From Tretioscincus oriximinensis (Eukaryota; Chordata; Lepidosauria; Squamata; Gymnophthalmidae), in contig JAJVDF010000045.1 in the NCBI GenBank assembly GCA_022410635.1, positions 2,061,919-2,125,918 on the forward strand: DNA of 64,000 nucleotides, given 5' to 3'. Both the position numbers and the translations under genes were made by a program. Below, in pieces: positions 33,701 through 45,011 of this stretch. Below the pieces are notes generated by a model. It made no database searches. It worked only from the letters and a program-made list of their open reading frames with translations, and was not told the DNA's origin. Within the stretch, counting starts at the first letter, position 1. Every line of letters starts with the position of its first letter.

Positions 33701-36700
33701 AGAACAGGATTTGACCTCTTACTCCATAAATGAAAGTTCAGCTAGACAGTTTATCCCAATGTTCTAAATATACACTGTAGGATTAAAACTGCCACAATAA
33801 TCTTGCTTTGCAAATGGCCTAGGATAGGAATATATCCCACATTACAAATATAGATTAAATCTATTTTATAGATAGGTTTACATATAGGCTAAGGTTTTAT
33901 ACAGATCTATTCCAGCACAAGCTTCATAGGCAAAATCAGACACATATGTTAAATTCAACTTCACTTCTGAAGAACTGGATTAAATTAAGGGGAAAAACAA
34001 CAACAACAGTCCAGTTCTTTAGGGATGAAAATGGATTAAAAATATGTGACTGACTTCTGCCAAAGAGTAAGATTATTGTGCATCTAAAACAATGGCAATG
34101 ATAGGAATTGTCAAATTAAAACTGAAGATGGATTAGAAAGCATTTGGTACAACAGCCCAAATTTGATTTAAATAAACAAAACGACTCATTCATTTATTGT
34201 GGATATAAAACTAGGCTATAATAAGAAAGAATTAAGTAATAACCATTCATTGCTGTCAAATTATCATTACAATACTACTGACAAATGCAGAGAACAAAGA
34301 CACATTAATGTTTTCTTCAAAGCATTAAAAGAAATTCATTACAAAAAATTAACAAGCACGAAGAAACATGCAACATGAAGGCACTTAAAACGTATGTATG
34401 GCTTGGGTCTTCCTCATCTATGAGGGAGATGATAGCCAAGTACGCATCAGGTTTAGTCTGAATGAGATACAAAAGAACATGAGAGAACATAAGTGGAGCC
34501 AAATTGTATGAGGTCTCATTCCATCTAGTTGAGCACCTTTTCTTATATAATGGATCACCAAACTGAGGATAAAAAAGTCTTCATCTGTCTAATTCTGAAT
34601 ATTTTATAGGCAGATTTAAGGCTGTTTAAGAGTGAGTTCAAATTCAGTTTGGAATGCACAGGCCATATTTCCTTTGTTGTCACCACTGACGAAGGCTCTT
34701 AAGTCATGGTAAGTAATCCTGTGGTTGGGATAAGAGCACTGGGGGATGGAGCACGAGGGAAATGCTTCTAAAGGAGCTGGATTTTAGCTCCCCCCTCAAC
34801 AGTGGTTCCCTCTTTCCCCATTGATTACCTATTCTCTCTCTCACACACACACTCTCTGTCTCCCACCCACCCACCCACCCACCCTCTGCTCTTACCCAAC
34901 CCCAGGAGACATTACCATGGTTTATGTATTTGGGGCACTGGCAGCAGCAGCAAAGGGGCTGTGCTCTGCTGATCTGACCTCAAACTCAATCTTAATTAAG
35001 ATTAATTGTAGGCTACTTAAAATTATTTTTCATTTAAAGCAATTATAAAACACAGCGCTTTTCTTTTAAAGTATCCCTTAAATTATATGCAGTGGTACAG
35101 TTTGTCTCCAAGCCCCTATCTAGAAGCCTTAGCATCTGTTGTCAAAGGCTCTTGTTTTTGTTCAGGCAACCTTTTGATGCGATAGTGTGGAGTTCTCTAG
35201 GCCTTTTCTATACTTTGTGATTCAAATCAGTGAATTTGAATCACAGAAAGGTGTGGCTGGAGCAGAACACCTATATCCACCTGTATGATGGTGCTGGTCC
35301 AGAGAAGCCCCAGCCCAGAAGCTTGTGTAAGCTTTGGGGCTGGGATCTGAGCACTTAAAGGGCTAGGCCTCAGGCTTTTAGTAATGTGTTTCAGTGCATC
35401 ACAAAAATACAGTCTCAAAAAACAATAGGCATGTCTCCCATATTCTGCATTCCTCTAAGGCAGTTAACAAAGATATCTATGGTGAAAGTGCTTATCCCAA
35501 GCATTTTCTGATGTCCAATACAGCTAACATCTTTTTCCTAGAACTATTGATGAAAGTTATAGACTCTTTTTTGTTCTCTTTATGATGTGCTCNGGTGACT
35601 AAAACACAATTTCCATTGTTACTATTTACCATTCCTTGCACATTCTGTGAGTCTTTCAAGTATTTAATGATTACGAGAAACGTCCTGCTTTTATGATAGT
35701 GATTCAGTATGTACTAAACCATGAAACCACTTCTCTGTCATGCCTCTCTCTTGGCTCATCAATTGGAAAAGTAAGTTATTTAAACTGTTTTAATTCAAAA
35801 ATAAATAATAACCATAGCAACGTCATAACTCATGATGACAGTGAGTGTTAGTTACCCTTTCTTTGTACTTTTTCCTACAGAAACTATATGATCAACAGTG
35901 AGCAAAATGTCTTGTGTTTTTCTCCAGAGAGCTTCTTGTTTGCATTACCACACAAGTGTATTTTAGCAACCAAATAGAGGCGATGAGCTGTGGCTAGAGT
36001 TGCAATGGCTTTAGTCTCCTTCAAGGTTGTTCTTGATTCGTGTTGTGTCAACTTTGATTCTTTTCCCAGCGCATTGGCTTCAGATGATCTCATAGTATCA
36101 ATTAATCAACATGGTTTAGAGACCATGTGGGCAAAGAAAATTGTTTAGATATCATGTGAGCATGGCTAGAAAAAAGATTTCAGAGATCTATGCTCCAGAA
36201 AATTAGAAGGACGGTTCCAAAAACACACTTCTTTCTTGAGTATGTATGTTCTGAACTTTTGACATTTAAGTAGATTGAATTCTGAATTTTAGAGTTTTAT
36301 CTATCCAAGTTTATAAATACAAAGATTTTTATTGGTTTAAACATCAACTAACAATTTAAAAATGAGAAGTTATCAAATTATCAAACTTCACCCAAACTAT
36401 GTAAGTGAAAAGAATGCCTTTTGAAACATTATTTTGTCAAGAGCAATCCTGGCTAAATTTGAATCCTGTGCTTTTTATTGATTTTTAATGTTGTACTCTA
36501 ATATTTTAAGCTTAGAAGAAGAAGAAAAAACACCTTATGTTTAAGAAGAATTAAGTGTGTGAACTTTTTTATTGTCACAATCTGTGTCTGATGATTCCAA
36601 ATCTTTCTTTCTTTTTATGTTTTGGTGATATGTATTCTTGAGATAACTACTTTTAAATAAATAAATAAATAAATGCATACTAGCTATACATATTAGCTAT

Positions 36701-37085
36701 GAAGTGTTATTGTATCAGTTACTTTGTAAGTTTGTTATATGATAGAACAATACCTTTTCCCTATCCTTACAAAGCATAAAAACCCGTTTTCTCATGTGTA
36801 TTTCTAGGGAATTCTAATATATTCCATGTTCTAAGCCTGGATGACCACAATCTGCAAAGAGAGGAACAAATAGGTTGTCCATAGGGTGCATTTTGTCAAC
36901 CTCAGGCTTGCCAGAGAATGAGGTAGGCAAAGCTACCTAAGTGACTTCAACATCATAGCAGGTCAAAGTATTTTACCAGCATCTCTATGATGCATTTATC
37001 CAGTCCGTATTTTCGGTACATGATGCCTCTGGGCTGTAAAAATATTATGTTCCCCCCACCAACCAAAGATTGTGGAATTAAGTGG
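33701..37085. other. Mostly unique AT-rich sequence
   Basis: It contains a CT/CA/CCCAC-rich simple stretch (34834-34885), AAAT units at 36656-36674, and an RFX-like CCATAGCAAC next to CGTCA at 35812-35825. Small fold-backs at 35196-35375 are listed separately. No exon recognised. Confidence 0.45.
35196..35375. repeat. Pair of small fold-backs, possible MITE
   Basis: The arms 35213-35227 and 35234-35250 (CTTTGTGATTCAAAT type) form one hairpin. The arms 35307-35324 and 35329-35344 (CCCCAGCCC / GGGGCTGGG) form another. TAGGCC-type motifs lie at both edges, but no clear duplication is visible. Confidence 0.35.
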
Positions 37086-37104
37086 GTAGTTCCTCTTCAT
37101 GTAA

Positions 37105-37275
37105 ATTTTGTGATGTCACTTTCAGAGTGGGGGCAGAAGTGACATCACTTTCAGGGTGGGGCTGGAAGTGATGTCACTCTGGCTGCCATTCCCAGAAGCA
37201 GAGGCTGGAAATGCCATAATTTGTGATGTCACTTCAAGTCTGGACTGCCCTGTCTGGGAAGTGACATCACAAATG
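37105..37275. promoter_or_regulatory. Cluster of five GTGATGTCAC / GTGACATCAC motifs
   Basis: Ten-base near-palindromes start at 37110, 37139, 37168, 37223 and 37261, so the first three are exactly 29 bp apart. They resemble CRE/ATF sites (TGACGTCA) with the central CG changed. They sit in a GGGGCAGAAGTG-type repeat background, which suggests a dispersed repeat rather than a host promoter. Confidence 0.5.
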
Positions 37276-37654
37276 TTTTCACTTCCTGCCCCAGTGCATT
37301 TGTCATGTAATTTTTGATAAAACGTACAAAATTCTCATGCAGTTCCAAGCCAAATGAAAACACAACATGTAAATGTCTAAGTAAAAAAGTTATATATTAT
37401 TTTGAACACAAAAACATGGTAAACAGTAAACAGTAAAGTGCTATTCAGTCCTTGTTCACATATCAGGATTTTCTTCTTTTTTTAAGCAACTCAAAGGTTT
37501 AAGAAAACACCTTTCTTCTCACTTTTGCATTTGCAAATGCATTTATCACTTCCTCAAAATCAAGAGTGATAGTGATGTCTGATTCTATGGCAAGCACTCC
37601 AAGATTAACCAGTCATTTTTGATGCTGTGATATCCTTAATCCATTTTAAAATAA

Positions 37655-37840
37655 AGATGCTACCAGAAGCAGGCAGAAATGCAACTGCAACCCATTACAC
37701 CAGAAACAAAGATGCTGCCAGAAGCAGTGCAGAAAAGCAGGCAGAAATGCAACTAAGACCCATAATACCAGAAGGAGGTGCTGTCAGAAACAGTGCAGAA
37801 AAACAGGCAGATACACAACTTAAAACCATAATACCGAGTT
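37655..37840. repeat. Minisatellite, about three units of 60-70 bp
   Basis: Units built on GATGCTGCCAGAAGCAGTGCAG, CAGGCAGAAATGCAACT and a CCCATAATACCAGAA-like block recur imperfectly three times. A 72-codon frame shows the matching peptide repeat (SAEKQA twice) but has no other sign of coding. Confidence 0.7.
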
Positions 37841-37849
37841 TTTAACAGG

Positions 37850-38594
37850 GTATAAACCCAAACCCAAATCACTCCAAATCAACAACCAATTAAAAAACAT
37901 AGCAAAAGGTAATACCAATACTTTGACTGGGGGATCTTGTCTATCACACATTCTGGATTCCAATTACAACATTCTAAACAACATGCTCTCGCATGGTGTT
38001 TCTGCACATGTGTCAAACTTTTTTTAAAAAAAGAAATCGGGCAAAATTAATTCTTTAATTTAAATTTTCAGGGCAACATTTTGCTGCCTCCCCAACCCCA
38101 CCCCAAGCTGCCACCAATGTGCTGTCCAGGGCTTTAACCCTTGTAGTCCCTGGCCAAGACCTGGNTCTGGATACAACCATGATTTCTAGTATGATTTTAC
38201 TTTTTTGCATGCTTCTATCAATTTTGGGAAAATGTATGTAATCATAATAACACATCTTCTACAGGTTCCATTTTTGATGAAGATTCGTTTTAAGTATCAA
38301 CAGTGAATTTCATCTTGAGTTTGGAGAGCTAATGGATAAGTCTTCTTAGAAATGGCATTAGTTTTCTTGAACCTTCAGCCACAAGAATTGTGGAAACAGT
38401 AATTTAAAGCCTACAATAGATATCATCTTTAGCCAATAGGATCTCCATACATGCCACCAGCAGTGACCCAAGGAATGCATTTACAATGAATGAAAAACAA
38501 TTTCATGAAAATTGATGAAAGACTTCTTAAAGACCCTTCCCCTTCTCCTGTTGCCTTTACAGGCTTGACATGGTTAACACCATATAGAGTGCAG
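37850..38594. other. Unique sequence
   Basis: No element recognised. The 38060-38170 part is C-rich. Confidence 0.45.
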
Positions 38595-38880
38595 GCACGA
38601 ATGGCGCAGTCGTTAAGGAGAGGGTCTCTCATCTGAGAGATCGGATTTTGAATCCCTGTGGCAGACATGGTGAGGGGTGAGCACCTTCTACTTGCCTGTA
38701 GCTGTAGCCAACCCAACTATTCAAAAGCAAGAATTGCAAGAAATTGCAACAGACTGTGACTAGATAAATGGGAACCACCACAGCCTGTGGGGAAGATAGA
38801 ATGTCAGCCTTCGGGTGAAAAATATATTTGTAAGTCACCCCTTCTGGTGAGAAAAGCAGGGTATAAAAACCCAGTAGTTT
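38595..38880 (+). repeat. TTC-tail SINE, copy 4 (most complete head)
   Basis: It starts GCACGAATGGCGCAGTCG (A-box-like), has GGATTTTGAATCCC (B-box-like), and then AAGCAAGAATTGCAAG. The tail is GGGTATAAAAACCCAGTAG. The head includes a CTCTCATCTGAGAGA arm, seen as a clean anticodon-stem-like hairpin, which suggests the source was a tRNA with a long anticodon stem. Confidence 0.8.
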
Positions 38881-39472
38881 CCTAGGTCTTGTTCTTGTTC
38901 ATCAGTAGAATATTTTGCTTTTGTTTTTCTTTATATGTATTTCTTGCCCCACAGGAAACTCATAAAGATTGTAGGTCTCCACTCCACTCTCAGTTTCCTT
39001 TAAGATAGGCCACGAAAGTATTCCTATCATGTTNATTGCTAGGACAGATCAGATATCAGATGATGCCCATTGCTAAAACAGATGCCAAGCAACTGGCCAA
39101 ATGCACAGTTTCTCAGTAGGATTTCCAGCTGATTTCAAAGCCTTAAGTCACTTTGCACTGCCATCAAATGGCATGTGAGATGTTCTGGAAGCACAATCAG
39201 TCCATGTCACTATGGAAGCCTGTAGCTTTTGAAGTAGGCTACTCATCTCTCTTGGTGGTTGTATAATCACATTCTTTAAAAAAGGTTATGCCCTGGAAAT
39301 TAATTTAGTATTTGTTGTTCTGCACTTTGGAAAGAAAGAAAAAGCAATTCCATGAAAATATTCACAGCTTTGTTTGTGATTCCAATTTATAAAAAAGAAA
39401 TAAAAATACAGCATCAAAAACATTCACAATCTGAATTCTTTTATACTGTATGTTAACTACTTAGCATAGAAT
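38881..39472. other. Unique sequence
   Basis: Nothing recognised. Confidence 0.5.
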
Positions 39473-39545
39473 TGTTGTTCAGTCATTCAGTTCTGTCCAG
39501 ATTTTCATGATCCCATGAGCCATAAAATGCCAGGCCATTTCCCCC
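39473..39545 (-). mobile_element. RTE/BovB LINE 3' end, antisense
   Basis: The plus strand reads TTGTTGTTCAGTCATTCAG, then CATGATCCCATGAGCC and GCCAGGCC. This is the inverted form of the BovB / Bov-A terminal sequence (GGTCGC...GTCGGACACGACTGA family), with decay. BovB is an RTE-clade LINE known in squamates and ruminants. Only the last about 70 bp is present. Confidence 0.6.
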
Positions 39546-40452
39546 CTTTAATTGTCATGCACAGTTCATTGCTTGTTTAACACTCAGTCTACCAATTCAT
39601 ACCTATTCTTGTATGTATCCTTGTATGGCTGCTTCCCCACTACAAGTTTTAAATCATGTTTTTTTAAAAAAAAAAATGAGGCAACACTGTCCTCAACACA
39701 TCTCCTCACCTCCTGTTTTGGCAAGGGAAGGTAACGGCTTCTAACACATCCTGGCAATTCTCATGACATCACAAGCCCCAGAAATCATTGCTGCGCTTAC
39801 CTGACTACCAGCCCCAGCATTATTTGTGAGCCTGCATATAATTCCCAAGCATTTGCTACTAGGCAAGAGCCAATGAGCATTTTGCAATTTGCATACTGAA
39901 GCTCTGAGGCAGCTTTTCTTTCTGACTTTACAAAATGGAGCGGATAAGTGGAGATTATTTACTCTGCAGTAATGACCTTTAGACTCTGGGGAATGCTGGA
40001 CTTGTGTGGTTCTGTGGGGTGGACAGAAGATAAAATTTCCTCCAAAATGCAGGAAATAGAACATGGGGGTTGGACCTATGTCTTTTTATACCATACACCA
40101 TTTTTATTGATACCGCCTAATTGTGAAATAAATAAATTATTTCTATTGTTGATTTTTAATTAGCTAAGTAGTCATGGGGATATATTAAAATTTGTATCTA
40201 TTTGGTTGGCATTTATTNGTTCTTTTAGACATGCATACAATACTTTTGTAGCCTTTTGTACCCCGACTCAGCAGTGACTACTAAAAAATGCCTAAAATGA
40301 CCTTGTACTTTGATTGCTGCTGCCTAATATTTTAGAGACATTTTGGTTGCATTACAGAGGAAGACAATTTAATTGCATCCAATTTATATTAGTCCAATGG
40401 AGACCAACTGCCTGAGGCCCCAATTAATATGCTTTAAATGCAAAATGTACTC
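39546..40452. other. Unique AT-rich sequence
   Basis: A T8/A12 run lies at 39659-39677. Nothing else was recognised. Confidence 0.45.
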
Positions 40453-40549
40453 TATCATAATTGTTTCACAATTAAAATGCAANGTATCACAATTACTTCA
40501 CAATTGAGATGCAGCTTATCACAACTGTTTCATCAGTGGAAGTACAGCT
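40453..40549. repeat. Three tandem 32-33-bp units
   Basis: Units at 40453-40484, 40485-40516 and 40517-40549 each begin TATCA(C/T)AA and end in a GCA- or ACAG-type block. They share a TTTCACAATT or related centre. Confidence 0.7.
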
Positions 40550-40689
40550 ATTGGGAATGATACTTATGTCTTGAATTATCTATCTGAATGATTAATTAAT
40601 GCTCTGTAGTATTAATTAATGTAGTAATTAGTACCTCTGTAGTCTTAAATTAGAATTGTATATTGTAAGGGGGTCTCATAGCAACTTCT

Positions 40690-40805
40690 TTAGCATCTGA
40701 AGAAGTACTTTCCTATGAAAGCTCATGCTGTGTTTCCTTTACTTGTTAGTCTCTAAGGTTCTATGAGACACACTTGTTAGACCCAGATTAATATAGCTGT
40801 TTCTT
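40690..40805 (+). mobile_element. Penelope-like 3' tail fragment, copy 2
   Basis: TAGCATCTGAAGAAGTAC, GAAAGCTCATGCTG, TTGTTAGTCTCTAAGG and a TAATATAGCTGTTTCTTTGAA end follow the same order as 56296-56425. The hammerhead-like core is more decayed here: stem II no longer pairs. Confidence 0.6.
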
Positions 40806-40957
40806 TGAAATTTGCTACAGAGGTGTCTCTCTGGTAATTCACTGCTGGTAATTCAATTTGAAGGGACGTTGGGTGCTTATATAATTTCCTTTGCAATTTA
40901 AGAATTTATTTAAATAGGCCCTTGTTCTTTTTCTTTGAAAATCCATTCACTGTTTTA

Positions 40958-41764
40958 CAATACAATGCATTGAATGCAACTATTAATAAAAACAAATTTA
41001 AGAACTCTATGATAGGAGCTTCACCATTAGAGACTATTTTGATTAAAAAACTGGAGGGTGAACTGAAACTGGTAAGAACTATTTACGATATGATTCTACT
41101 ATATAAATTTAAAAATGCTGCTCCACTCAAAAGTTATTGGACAGATGAATTCCCATCCCTAACTGATAATTGGCAAAAGTGTACAACAAATCTAAGTAAA
41201 CTTAAAGACAATAGGATACGGGAAACTGAGTTAAAGATTACCTTACAGTGGTATAGAACTGCTACGCAATTATCATATGAAGCTGATATTTCGCCCAGGT
41301 GTTGTCACGGCTGTCAAAACAGAGGTTACTATACCCACATGTGGTTTTACTGTCCCTATATAAAAGCATCCTGGGGCAAAATTATTGATCAAATAAAAAA
41401 TATAACAAATATTACACTCCCACAATGTCCGGAAATTTGTTTTTCTCAGATTATGGATACACTGACCTTACCAGCAGAGGATAACTATTTTATTAAATAT
41501 GCAATTAGAGCAGCACATTTAGTCATTGAAAAAGGTTGGAAAGAATGCGATAAATGGACCAATGATGAATGGTCTCATTATATGATCCAATTTATGAAGT
41601 TCGATTTTCTTAAGGAAAAAAGATTGATAACTGCTGGCTTTGTTATCAAACTGCCATGGACTGTGAAATGCCAAAGGATCATTACCTATGGGCTGTTTTC
41701 TTTAACAAACACATATTTTACTTTAGCTGTCCAGATGTTTTGTGTGCTAAGATTAATTTTGTAA
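40958..41764 (+). pseudogene. L1 ORF2 C-terminal fragment, frame open to its stop
   Basis: About 268 codons are open to a TAA at 41762-41764. The frame also runs upstream through the target duplication, so its first residues are not L1. Near 41290-41370 it reads SPRCCHGCQNRG...HMWFYCPYIKASW, the cysteine/histidine region near the end of L1 ORF2 (CWRGC...HxWWxC in many members). The reverse transcriptase and endonuclease domains are absent because of 5' truncation. The intact frame with synonymous-looking drift suggests recent arrival. It has no promoter and is not expected to act. Confidence 0.85.
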
Positions 41765-41943
41765 TTCTGTTGTTCATACATAACTGTTTGGAGGGAGGTA
41801 GGGGGATTGGGAAAAGGGAGGTGGTGGGATGAGCGGGGGGGATGGTGGGGATATATATGTATGTAAGTTTTGTTATATATGTGTTATGTTTTGATTTGTG
41901 TTTTGTTTAATTTTAAATTAAAAAAAATTAAGAAAAAGAACAT
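40958..41943 (+). mobile_element. 5'-truncated L1 insertion with 20-bp target duplication
   Basis: A 20-bp direct repeat (AAAATCCATTCACTG..., 40938-40957 and 41944-41963) brackets the insert exactly. The upstream junction, TG/AAAA, fits the L1 endonuclease preference (TTTT/AA on the other strand). The insert holds the ORF2 C-terminus, a 180-bp 3' UTR with G-rich stretches and an A-rich tail. The duplication is undamaged, so this is one of the younger insertions in the window. Confidence 0.9.
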
Positions 41944-41963
41944 AAAATCCATTCACTGTTTTA

Positions 41964-43635
41964 TATTTTTCCTCTCCTGACAGAAATGGGAACATTGGGG
42001 AAGTCAAATGAACAGGTATATACACAGATCAAAAATCATCATGCTATCCAAATTATAAAAAAAATATTTAGACAGTAGGATGTTCAATTTGATTTTAATT
42101 TATTCGAACACCTTTGAGCCTCAGACTGAACAGGCAAAGGAATACTCCTTTGGTTTAATTTCTAACTCTGTTTTCAAAAAGGCAGATTGTTTAGTTCAAC
42201 TTTGAACTCTTTAAACCCTCATGTGCCATTTCAACAGCTTCAAACCCTAAACCACTTTGATTCATCCATACAAATAAGAAAAGTAGATGCATTTGCTCTG
42301 CCTCGTTTGTTAAAGAAAGTGATTGGATTGTTTGAAACCAGTTTGTTCATGCCATGAACAATCTGTTGTAATTAATTGTAGGCCATCATCAGCTCTCTGN
42401 CAAAGTGGCCCAGATGAATGAAAAACCTCGTGTGCTTAATAAAATACAATCCAATTAAGAGTCACATTTTGGGCCAAATTTTTCATTCATGTGAACAGCC
42501 ATAGAATGGATAGAATCATTAACACTTTATACCTCAACAGAATATATGTTGTGATCTATATTTTAATGCCAGGTTGTGGCGTGTCAAATGTAACTCATTT
42601 CATCCAGGATTGGTATCACTTATTTATAGAAAACAGAATTGCAAAAATGACAGCCTGAAGTCATGAGAATAGAAGGCAAGGAATATTCCCACAATAAGAG
42701 AAATAGGTTGGATTGTTTTTGGCTGAAGCACTGTAGGAGAGAAAAGTATCATTAATAAGTGCAAGCATCATGATTTCACACCATATGCTTAAACACGTTT
42801 GAAAAAAGGAATAAATTCCAGTGAAAAAAAAGATTTAAATGTTTTTACTGTCAAAGATGTACTCAAATCATTGTTATAGTGCCATTTCGTTTCATGAAAA
42901 TGGCACTATGATTACTAGAACTCATTAAAAACCTGTTGTAAGGAGGAAAGATGCAGGGATATTATTATTCAAATGTATTTTGAAACAGGGAAATCCCATT
43001 TGTGTCTACCCATTTATTTGCATTTGTTTACAATTCATCTTCATCATCATCATACTACCTCTAGATTGCCATATTTTGAATCCAAAAGTTCAATGAGGAA
43101 TGTTTATTCCCAATTCAACTAAAAAGAAGGGGCTGGTAGTCTGATGGGAAGCCATATTCAGCTTGAAGTGAATTGTGAAATAAAGAGTAGAATTGCCCTC
43201 AGGAACTGCCACTAGGTAGCTTGGCCCAGTCACTTCACCTGTCTGCTCCATCCACTCATTACCCTAACCTTTACCTGGTGAAATTTTCTCAGTTACCTAT
43301 AGGTAGCTGAATAAGCCTTATTTACAGTATCTTCACTTTTGCTTTCAGTTGTTTTATATCAGGTAGCAAGCACAAATGCACAGACACAGGCTGAAGAATC
43401 ATAAAGATTGTCTAGGGTAGGTAACCCTATTATAGAAGAATATTTGTGAGCTACCATCCTCACACCCTTTTTTTCTTGGACTCCTCTTCCCTTGGCTTCA
43501 GAAAAATCAGTTCAGCATTGGAACCTCATAATTTTGATGGCATCTCTTTTCTTTAACTTGGTAAGGCAGGAAACAGCAACAAAAACAAAGAGATGGGAAC
43601 ATCCTGCTAAGTGGTCAATGAATGGATAATACTTA
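41964..43635. other. Unique sequence with one hairpin
   Basis: A perfect 12-bp stem ATAGTGCCATTT / AAATGGCACTAT is at 42876-42887 and 42898-42909 with a 10-nt loop. A weak MIR-like core may lie at 43195-43290 (CTTGGCCCAGTCAC). No exon found. Confidence 0.45.
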
Positions 43636-45008
43636 GGCTGCATTCCCACTTAAAATCCGTATTGCATTCCCTTTTAATCATTCCACAATGAAAGCGAAGT
43701 GAGGGCTTAATTTTACCTGAGCATTCCCTGAGCATTCATTCCACCTTAGCATCCGGACTGCTGTGAGTGCTCAATTACTCACTTTCAACGTGCTGCAGTA
43801 GGTGGAAAAACTGTTTTTCCAGAGCAGGGAGGGAAGCTGCTAAGGCTGGAGGGAATGCCAAACAAAAGAGCCCCCAGCCCCTGCTCTCTCGCTAGCTTTT
43901 TGTTGCCTGATCTCCCGTCATCAGTGTGCAAGTGGCTCAAATTACAAAGAGGAACAGTGACAAATAACTGAAGATGCACTCAGGCGTCCAGGAGTTGGGG
44001 GTGAGGTGAACAGCCAGCAGCAAGTCGGCATGCCATTTCCTGCTTCTGGAATCCTTGAATGGGCCCAGGGAGGCTGAGCTTCAGCGCACATATATAAATA
44101 CGCTGCCTCCCTCCCTCAGTGCTATTAGCGCGCATATATAAGTGTGTTGCCTCCCTCAGTGCTGTTGCAACAAGAAGACAATACCCTCCCTTTTCCTCTT
44201 TTGTCATGACTTAGTGTGGCAGTAGCGCATCTTGGCTGGCCAGGTGGGATAGTTAATAGCTATTTGGGCAGATATCCCTTAGCTATCCCATAATTTGGTG
44301 AGGGCCCCTTTAAGGGGTTCAGTATCACAATGCNTGCCCAAAGGAGGGGTTGGAAGCCAAACGTGACCCTTAGTTGGGGAGGGGTGGGCTGCTAAATAGG
44401 CCTCCACCTTGTGAGCCCCGAAAAAACCTCCTTGATCCTTTGGCAGTCCACCTCAAGCATGGGCTGGGCAGAGCCCACTGAGGTGCCAACAGGTGGGTGC
44501 CTTAAGCAAGAGCTGGGCAGAGTTGGGCACATGAGCAATGTGTTGTGGATACCGTCTGTGCCAGGTGGGCCAGGCAAGACTCACAGAAGGCAAGCTGTTG
44601 ATGTTGGCCATCCGCAAAAAGGGGATTGGCGATAGTCCCTGGTTTGCCCCAACATGGGGCAGTGCAGGACTGTCAGCCAGATGCACTTCCTTACACACTC
44701 TTTATCTTTGCCATGGCCTTTTTTATTTCACTTATGTTCTATATATATATTATTTGGTACACAATGGTATTATACCTATTTACCTTGAAGTCATGTGTAT
44801 GTAATCTCAATAAATGTTCAGAAGATCCTTTGTTGGCTTAGCCCAGCAACGCAATTTTCCAATTGGGAAAATGTGAAGCAGAAACCTGTGGTGTACGATT
44901 AGAGTGACGTTGCAGCACTCCCAAGCCCGTTTTTATGATAACACTGTCGGAACAATGGGCATTGGCTTTGCAGTCCTGCGTGTGTTAAGGGGCAATGCGT
45001 TTGCAGCC
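43636..45008. mobile_element. PIF/Harbinger-like nonautonomous element, copy B
   Basis: It begins GGCTGCATTCCCACTT and ends GCGTTTGCAGCC, with TTA at 43633-43635 and 45009-45011, a typical PIF/Harbinger target. Left blocks (GAAGTGAGGGCTTAATTTTA) and right blocks (GGTTTCTGC, AAAAACGGGC-type) match copy A in inverted order. About 615 bp of it is a nested Ngaro-like terminal copy. Confidence 0.65.
44215..44830 (+). mobile_element. Ngaro-like terminal region nested in the Harbinger-like element
   Basis: It matches the reverse complement of 330-1235 block by block: GCATCTTGGCTGGCCA, GGCAGATATCCC, GAGGGCCCCTTTAAGGGG, GTTGGAAGCCAAACG, CTTGATCCT, CATGGGCTGGGCAG and GACTGTCAGCCA. It ends at AATAAATGTTCAGAAGATC. 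No coding part is present. No target duplication is apparent, as expected for a tyrosine-recombinase element or a truncated copy. Confidence 0.65.
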
Positions 45009-45011
45009 TTA

